Shown here piece by piece: positions 13,301 through 22,300 of a stretch of 64,000 nt of DNA. Positions within the stretch are counted from its first letter, which is position 1. Every line of letters starts with the position of its first letter. Source of the DNA: Siphonodentalium dalli (Eukaryota > Mollusca > Scaphopoda > Gadilida > Siphonodentaliidae); the NCBI GenBank assembly GCA_032622095.1, contig CP136061.1, forward strand, positions 40,307,797-40,371,796, written 5' to 3'. The notes beneath the pieces are model-generated. The model made no database searches. It was not told where the DNA came from and saw only the letters and a program-made list of their open reading frames with translations. The translations under genes were made by a program, and so were the position numbers.

Positions 13301-16300
13301 AATTTGGAACAATTAATGGTTCGCGTCCGCTTGGAGCATAGCATGCAGGATAACTCTATCTAAAAATAGTAACAAAAAATGTCCGAATTGATTATCATAA
13401 TTATAAAAGAAAATATTGATATAAAATCAATGTTAATTGATAGAAGCGTTTCCAGACAGGTGTCTTCGACTGATATTTATTATTTTATACCCCGAAAACT
13501 ATTGTCTGCAGATAAACCAATAATTATATGTGCTTCACATTATCTCTTTCTTCAGTAAATTTTCGCTGCTGAGGAAAAGTAGGCAGTTCTATATATAGTT
13601 ACGGTACCTGAACCTGAGCGGGAGGAGCTTGCTTGGTATCTGGCAGCTGCTTCCTGATGGCATCCGTCAAAGCTTTCCGACAGCTGTCCATGTTAGGGGA
13701 TGACGAGTATGTCTGAGCACCATTGCTGAAAACAATTTAAAGATTGTCTATGGTATGTTACACTATTCCAAGCCTTGAAATAGGGTGTCTGTCATTTGCA
13801 GAATGAGGTCCCCAGAGGGTGAATTTAGTGATGCTACCCCGCATAGCGGGCTAGCGTCACAAAATTCACCCTCTGGAGACCTCATTCTGCTTACAACTCA
13901 GCAGAATGAGGTTCCCAGAGCAAATTTGGTGATGCTAGCCCACTATGCGGGGTGGCATCACTAAATTCACCCTCTGGGAACCTCATTCTGCAAATGACAG
14001 ACACACTATTTCAAGGCTTGACACTATTTTCAAGGCTATTTAACCTTTTACCCAACAAAACGTCCAAAACCGGCCAAATAAAGCTTCAACAGCCTAAAAT
14101 ATCTTCGGTCTGTCTCAATAGAACCATACAAATATGGATATCATTGGAACCGGCTCCTTGACCACATTGTGATAGTTACAGTTATGCCCTGTGCCAATGC
14201 ATTCTCTTATATATGCGAGTCGATCATAGGTCGCCTCGCATATATAAGAGAATGCATTGGCCTTTTTTTAACACTTTTTACCATTTTTTCTTACATTCTT
14301 TAACAATTTTATAATTTTTAATGTGTTAAGCCAATGCATTCTCTTATATATGCGAGGCGACCTATGGTCGACTCGCATATATAAGAGAATGCATTGGCAC
14401 AGGGCCGTTCTGTTGGGTAAAGGGTTAACATAAGATTTTTTCATATATTTGAGATTCATCAGCAAAAATGCCTATTTTCACTAGTGATGTTCCGATAATG
14501 AAAAAGCCCATCGGACCGATTTCCAATAACTGGAGGCACGTTCGGCCAATTTCCGATTCCGATGTTTATATATATTGAGCATTTGTTCCCATAATGGACC
14601 TATATATATTCATTGCACTCCCTATCTCGTTATAGTTTCAAAGCCAAATACATCAAAGAAATATATACACACTGTCGCAAAGATATTTCCGCCGACATCA
14701 GTTGTGCGCTGCCTTTGATGTATACCGGTAGTTGTTTGACAAAAGAGATCAAAGGTGCCGACTCAGAGTAACGTTATGACCGTGTGGGGGAACACTTGAA
14801 CGCGATCAGACTGTGTGGACGATGCCAATAGCTTCTTTTTAGGCTGTTACAACTGTGTTTTACATTCAATACTACGGTTGTATTGGGTACGTTTATTAAA
14901 GCGGGCATATTGCACTTAGATACTAGAACGTTTTTGTTTGTTTTGACAATTGGTAAAAGCCGATGTTCAACTGCGAGGTACGATTAATATCCGATGGGCT
15001 ATTATCGGCTGATTCCGATTCTGATTATCGGAACATCACTAATTTTCACACTTATTTGAGCTGACTGTTGTCAAATTTTGCCTATAAATTTGCCTATATT
15101 TAACCCAAAATTGTAAAAATACATGTTCATATTATTCACCTTGATTATGCTTTTTAACTTCTGCAAATTAGGGAATATAGAAATTGAACAGAAGGGAAAC
15201 AGTAACTAAAACAAAGTTAATTTGAGACTATAGATACTTCCCAGATGAGGCCAAAGCAGAATTATGTTCACAGAGGGTGAATTTTGTACAGCGGGTTAGT
15301 GTCACTAAATTCACCCTCTGTGGACCTCATTCTGCAAATGACAAGACGCATTATTTGCAGGCTTGTATACGTTATACCTAACAGATGGTCTTGGTTATAC
15401 CCTGCATGTTATATGTTATACCTAACAGATGTTCTTGGTTATACCCTGCATGTTATATGTTATACCTAACAGATGTTCTTGGTTATACCCTGCATGTTAT
15501 ATGTTATACCTAACAGATGTTCTTGGTTATACCCTGCATGTTATATGTTATACCTAACAGATGTTCTTGGTTATACCCTGCATGTTATGTGTTATACCTA
15601 ACAGATGTTCTTGGTTATACCCTGCATGTTATATGTTATACCTAACAGATGTTCTTGGTTATACCCTGCATGTTATATGTTATACCTAACAGATGGTCTT
15701 GGTTATACCCTGCATGTTATATGTTATACCTAACAGATGTTCTTGGTTATACCCTGCATGTTATATGTTATACCTAACAGATGTTCTTGGTTATACCCTG
15801 CATGTTATGTGTTATACCTAACAGATGTTCTTGGTTATACCCTGCATGTTATATGTTATACCTAACAGATGTTCTTGGTTATACCCTGCATGTTATATGT
15901 TATACTTAACAGATGTTCTTGGTTATACCCTGCATGTTATATGTTATACCTAACAGATGTTCTTGGTTATGACCCTGCATGTTATATGTTATACCTAACA
16001 GATGTTCTTGGTTATACCCTGCATGTTATATGTTATACCTAACAGATGTTCTTGGTTATACCCTGCATGTTATATGTTATACCTAACAGATGTTCTTGGT
16101 TATACCCTGCATGTTATATGTTATACCTAACAGATGTTCTTGGTTATACCCTGCATGTTATATGTTATACCTAACAGATGTTCTTGGTTATACCCTGCAT
16201 GTTATATGTTATACCTAACAGATGTTCTTGGTGATGTGCTACTATTGGTAACTGGTTGCTGAACTGCCTTCTGTTGTTTTGGCTCATATGATGTCCCGAC

Positions 16301-19300
16301 AAATTGTATGTCGTCATCATCGCTGTCATCACACAGTATTGCTGATTCATCATGATCTTCTACGTCTCCTGTTGCTTCTGTTCTTCGAGATCTGATAAGG
16401 AATTGGATTAAAAAGAAAACGCTCGTAAGGCTATGTAAACATAATTAAATATCTTGGGTGAAAAGAATCAATTTAGAAAGATTTAACCCATTCTATACTG
16501 AATGGATTCTCCCACTAAGTCATTAAAGTACACATTTGAATCATCTATTTTTCATTTAGAGGGGTGTTACGGTAATAAAAGCCGCCAACAAACAGAAAAC
16601 AAATCATACAAGAGCAGAATGTTTCATTCTCATTGGTGGCAAGCCTTGAAATAGGGTGTCTGTCATTTGCAGCCCGCTATGCGGGGTAGCATCACTAAAT
16701 TCACCCTCTGGGGACCTCATTCTGCAAATGACAGACACTCTATTTCAAGGCTTGATTGGTGGGAAATGTTCAGATAATAAGTTCAACAAACGACCTTTGG
16801 TCTGAACATTTCCTAAGGGATAACTAACTATACAGAGCACAGGGATACATTAAGGGATAACTAACTATTCAGAGCACAGGGATATATTAAGGGATAACTA
16901 ACTATTCAGAGCACAGGGATATATTAAGGGATAACTAACTATTCAGAGCACAGGGATATATTAAGGGATAACTAACTATTCAGAGCACAGGCTACATTTT
17001 TATTACCTAACATTAACCCTTTCAGTGCCAGGGGCTGATCTCATCGGCCCTAATTTATGGTCTGTAAAATCGGCCCTAAAATTTTTTTTTGGGTATGCTT
17101 AAGCATGCTATGGCGAATTTAAAAACAAACTGGATAAAACCTGAGGGGCTCAAAACTATCACCAAGTATTCATAGTAATACGTTTGATGCCCATGAAAAA
17201 CGTAAGCTTCCCTGGCACTAAACCTACAAAATAAGTCTGTTAAAGAATATAAGAAAAAAACATTAAAATTGTAAAAAATTCTAAGAAAATAAAATAACAA
17301 ATGATGAAAAATTGTTAGGCCAATGCATTCTCTTATATATGCGAGGCGACTTATGGTCGACTCGCATATATAAGAGAATACATTGGCACAGGGTATATGG
17401 GTTGATACAAAAATCGGACTTGGCACTGAAAGGGTTAAAGATGTTCTATCTCTTCTGGCCCACAATTACAACAGCAACATCATTATAAAATCCAGATTTC
17501 AAGATACAAATAGCTATTTTCTTAAAGTGATGTGAAACACCCCGGTAGGGTGATCAACTAGAATTAGGGAATAATCTTGTTCAAAGTAGTAATTTGTTTA
17601 CATATTATATTCAAATAGACGATACATACAGCCATTTTTATATATTAATTAAGTGCAGTGAGTCTGGTTGGCGAAATCGTTTTCGTTAAGTTTATCAGAT
17701 AGATGCGTCCCGAATCGAGTAGTAAATATTTACAATTTAGCGTTGTTCAAACGATGTTTTCTATGGAGTGGTATGGTCGATTTGCTTCAGATTTTCTGCG
17801 ATGTTAGTAGAATGTTACATTCCTCCAGTTGGCATAGCGCCCGAATACTAACTTATCATTTCACGCACCAGAACAAATACATAATATGTCTTTAATGAAA
17901 TATAGATAAAACTGAAGACTGGGTATATTATTTGTGTATAAAGGCATAATACAGTGGTTAATTTCGATCATAAAATCATGGTAAATCAATAGTTGAAATA
18001 CAGCTTTCCGTGATTGAGGCTGCAAAACAAGATAGAGTTGTCCTTCTTGGTACGCTTTTGGTATGCTCAAAACATTTTAGTGCAGAATTCTGTTCTAAAA
18101 ATAGTTCATAAATCTGTCCCGCGGATGTGGTAAGAAATTCTAAATAAAATTAATATTATTTGATAGAAACTTTTGCGGCCAGGTATCATCTATTGATATC
18201 TATTATTTTATACCCCGGAATCTATATAAAACTTTTTGGGAAGAGATAGACCATCTTTAATAGGCGTGAGGTCCCCAGAGGGTGCATTTATTGACGCTAA
18301 CCCACACATCAGGCTAGCATCACTAAATTCACCCTCTGGGGAACTCATTCTGCTTTAGGCCTCCTCTTCTCTGGAAAGTATCTTTATCATGAAATTAACC
18401 CTTTACCCAACAAAACGGCCAAAAAAGGCCAAATAAAGCTTCAACAGCCTAAAATATCTTCGGTCTGTCTCAATAGAACCATACAAATATGGATATCATT
18501 GGAACCGGCTCATTGACCACATTGTGATAGTTACAGTTATGCCCTGTGCCAATGCATTCTCTTATATATGCGAGTCGACCATAGGTCGCCTCGCATATAT
18601 AAGAGAATGCATTGGCCTAAAAAAAATCTTTTTTTAACACTTTTTACCATTTTTTCTTACATTCTTTATAGAGCTGAAACGGTTGACCCATTCTTCTAAC
18701 CGGTTAACAATCGGGGTTAACCGGATTTCAACCGGTTAACCGCTAAATATCTAGCGGACTCCTCTCGCACTAATTATGTCGACATTATGCCATGCTCCAG
18801 GGACAAACCTAGGTCAGAAGTAGTAGCTGAAATAAAGACCTTATTCACGGCATTTAACGATATTCAAAAACACGCATTCCTTGTTCTTTTGTTGGCTCTC
18901 GTGATGGGGAATGAGCAAGTGAAATTTGTGAATGGCAGGAGAGATCGCTTATTTGCCGTGATCAGCATATGTTTGGGCATTTGTAAAACGAGTAAAATAG
19001 TATGGGTATTGGTAAAACGAGTAACAAAACTATATATTAAAGATCTGTAATATATCATTATCATCATTGGTATATCCTCCAATGCATTATATATAAAGAC
19101 AAGAAAGTAATAACTAGAGAACAAAAAGGAAGGTCAGTTAGGTCAGACTCGCAGTCCTATTCAGTATTCGAGCTATTCGTCGGTATCATGATAGCGGACA
19201 CAGGTGTTGGGAGGTTATATAATTTACGTTTCGGTTTCGGTTTTAGTATGCAATCACTTAACATATAGCAATTACTGCCAAATTGAGTGTTAATTATTCC

Positions 19301-22300
19301 CACAGGCACAACCAGTTACAGAGTAGCATGGAGCATCAATTTCCTTGATAAAAGGGAAGATTATTGAAGAAGTTTTGGGTTGCGTCAACTACGTGTCTGT
19401 TTGAGTCACTCAATTGAATTGATCATATTAAATCACAACACGGAGGAAGAACGGGAAGAGTGAAGACATTGTGCAGCTGATCTCAATCTTCAAACTTTGT
19501 CGACTTACATAGTTTTTATAAACCCCACTGTAAAACAGTTTTATATATAGTATGTCGTGGTGTGGTACCAATTTGAATCCATGTTGCTTCGTGCAGTATT
19601 AACTATTAAGTTACGAAAGCACGCATTGCCACACAACGTCACTTTTACGTTGTCACTTCCTTGTGTGATTCAGAATTGATACACAGTGACTGCACACGTG
19701 CTTTTGTCGGAAGAAAACTTCAAAGGGTCGGAATTGATTGAAGGTCGCCGACACTTCCAGGCAGTTCGAGAATTGCTACTAAGTATCTGATACTACCGCG
19801 TGTACCAATTAATGCTTGCATTGCACTCTACTATCGGTGACACGGGATTTAGTATTAGTTTTGCATCATTTAACCTAATATTTTGAGGATTATTCACGAT
19901 CACATTCAACTGACAACGGGATGCGGTTACGTCCGGTTCATTTTTTTCTAACCGGTTACGTCGCTAACCGGATGCTAACCGGTTAACCGTCTAACCGTTT
20001 CAGCTCTAATTCTTTAACAATTTTATAATTTTTAATGTGTTAAGCCAATGCATTCTCTTATATATGCGAGGCGACCTATGGTCGACTCGCATATATAAGA
20101 GAATGCATTGGCACAGGGCCGTTCTGTTGGGTAAAGGGTTAACAAATTATTTTTAGAACTTTAGAAAGTTTCTTTTTATTTTTAGTCTAGTTTCTCTATA
20201 TCCCAAAATTGGCAGACGTCTCATCACACAATGGGAGCACATCACCATCTTCACCATCTGGGAACTTAAATCAGAGTCTAGGTCTCCGAGAACAGATGAG
20301 GCCTATGCAGAAAGAGGTCCCCATAGGATGAATTTGGTGATGCTAGCCCACTGTGCTGGGTCGCATCACTAAATTCACCCTCTGGGGACTTCATTTTGCA
20401 AATGTCCGGCACAATATTACCAGGACTGATATTGGTGGTTAACTATCAACACCCTGCAAATTCTATTGCAGATACTCAAGACCTTTGAATTGGATTCATG
20501 CAAAATAACATAAATGTATGTAAAACCAACTATCAACATGTACATGAAAATATAGATTGAATATGTTCTTATTTTCTTTAGTAATAACTCTCCAATAACG
20601 AGATTTCGTCGCAGGGATGGACTGTCGTCTGGTGCATACCCCCATGTGACATACCATATAGTGTGGGCATACATCAGTCGACGTAAACATCTCCGTAATA
20701 ATTATAATATTACGTCGACACGAATTCATGTAAAAACCCATTTCCAGGACAATGGACTTCCACCAATTTCGTGACGTCATACTGATGTCACAGACATTCC
20801 AAATAAGGAATAATTTATGCGGTTGTATTGGAATGTTACGAGAGGCAGAGATTTACTAGTACAGAACACTGAATAGAGGCATCGGTTATTTCGCCGCCGA
20901 TCAGAATCATGCCATTTGTCAAAAGTGTTTTTCTTTAATAAAGCAGCTGGTCAAAATTAATACGACTATTAAAACTAACTTTAAATCAGTGCCACATGAC
21001 CGAGTTAAACAACTATTGCATTCGCCGTATACAGACGACACCTGAGCTATTTTTACGGGACACGCGCAGCTGTTATCGGTTAGCCAATCGGGGCCAGCGC
21101 TTTCTGGTACCGCTTCCAATCAAAACAAGGAATTCCCGGGTATATCCCCAAGTCTGGAAATAGAATTCCGGCCAGTCCTGTTCGACTCAGATATGATATA
21201 CTGAGTCGAAATTTATGTCGACTGGGCATACATATTACCTATGGCTGAATATTCAGGCAGACAGACCCAAAAATCAGCAAATTTCAGATAAACCAACGGA
21301 AAACCTGGACAAAACGATTGAACACTCCATTGAATGCCCTCATAGTAGTGAAGATCCATACCAAATTTCATTGAGATCTGAGCATTACTTTTCAAGTTAT
21401 AACCTGAACAGACATCGGGTGGATGGACAGACCCAAAATTTCCAGATCAACAAAGATGAATAACTCTAGAACGGAAAACCAGAACAAAACGATTGAACAC
21501 TCCAATGAAAGTCATCATTCTCGTGAACATCCATACTAAATTGCATTGAGATCCGAGCACTACTTGAACAGATGCAAAACAGTATACCCCCCTTTTTTTT
21601 TAAATAACAATAATAATTCTCACAATTCTTCTCGATCCTCGTCATCCAAGTATTCCTGGTATTTTTTTAGTTCTCGTGTGCACTCATTGAAGATCTTATT
21701 GATTTCTTTAGATTTCTCTGCAACAGAAAAATAGCTTGAAAAAGTAAAGATATTCATCCTAGAAATGAGGCCATATTATTCCATTTAGATATTCATCCTA
21801 GAAATCAGGCCATATTATTATAATAGTAAAGATATTCATACTAGTAATCATGCCATATTATTATAATAGTAAAGATATTCATCCTAGAAATCAGGCCATA
21901 TTATTATAATAGTAAAGATATTCATCCTAGAAATTAGGCCATATTATTATAATAGTAAAGATATTCATCCTAGAAATCAGGCCATATTATTATAATAGTA
22001 AAGATATTCATCCTAGAAATCAGGCCATATTATTATAATAGTAAAGATATTCACCCTAGAAATCAGACCATATTATTATAATAGTAAAGATATTCATACT
22101 AGAAATCAAGCCATATTATTATAATAGTAAAGATATTCATCCTAGTAATCAGGCTATATTATTTATAATAGTAAAGATATTCATCCTAGTAATCAGGCTA
22201 TATTATTTATAATAGTAAAGATATTCATCCTAGAAATCAGGCCATATTATTATAATAGTAAAGATATTCATCCTAGAAATCAGGCCATATTATTATAATA

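Noticed and set aside
15371-16231. CRISPR-like look of the regular arrays (44-bp, 43-bp, 32-bp and others)
   Set aside because: Units are head-to-tail with no unique spacers, in a eukaryotic intron context.
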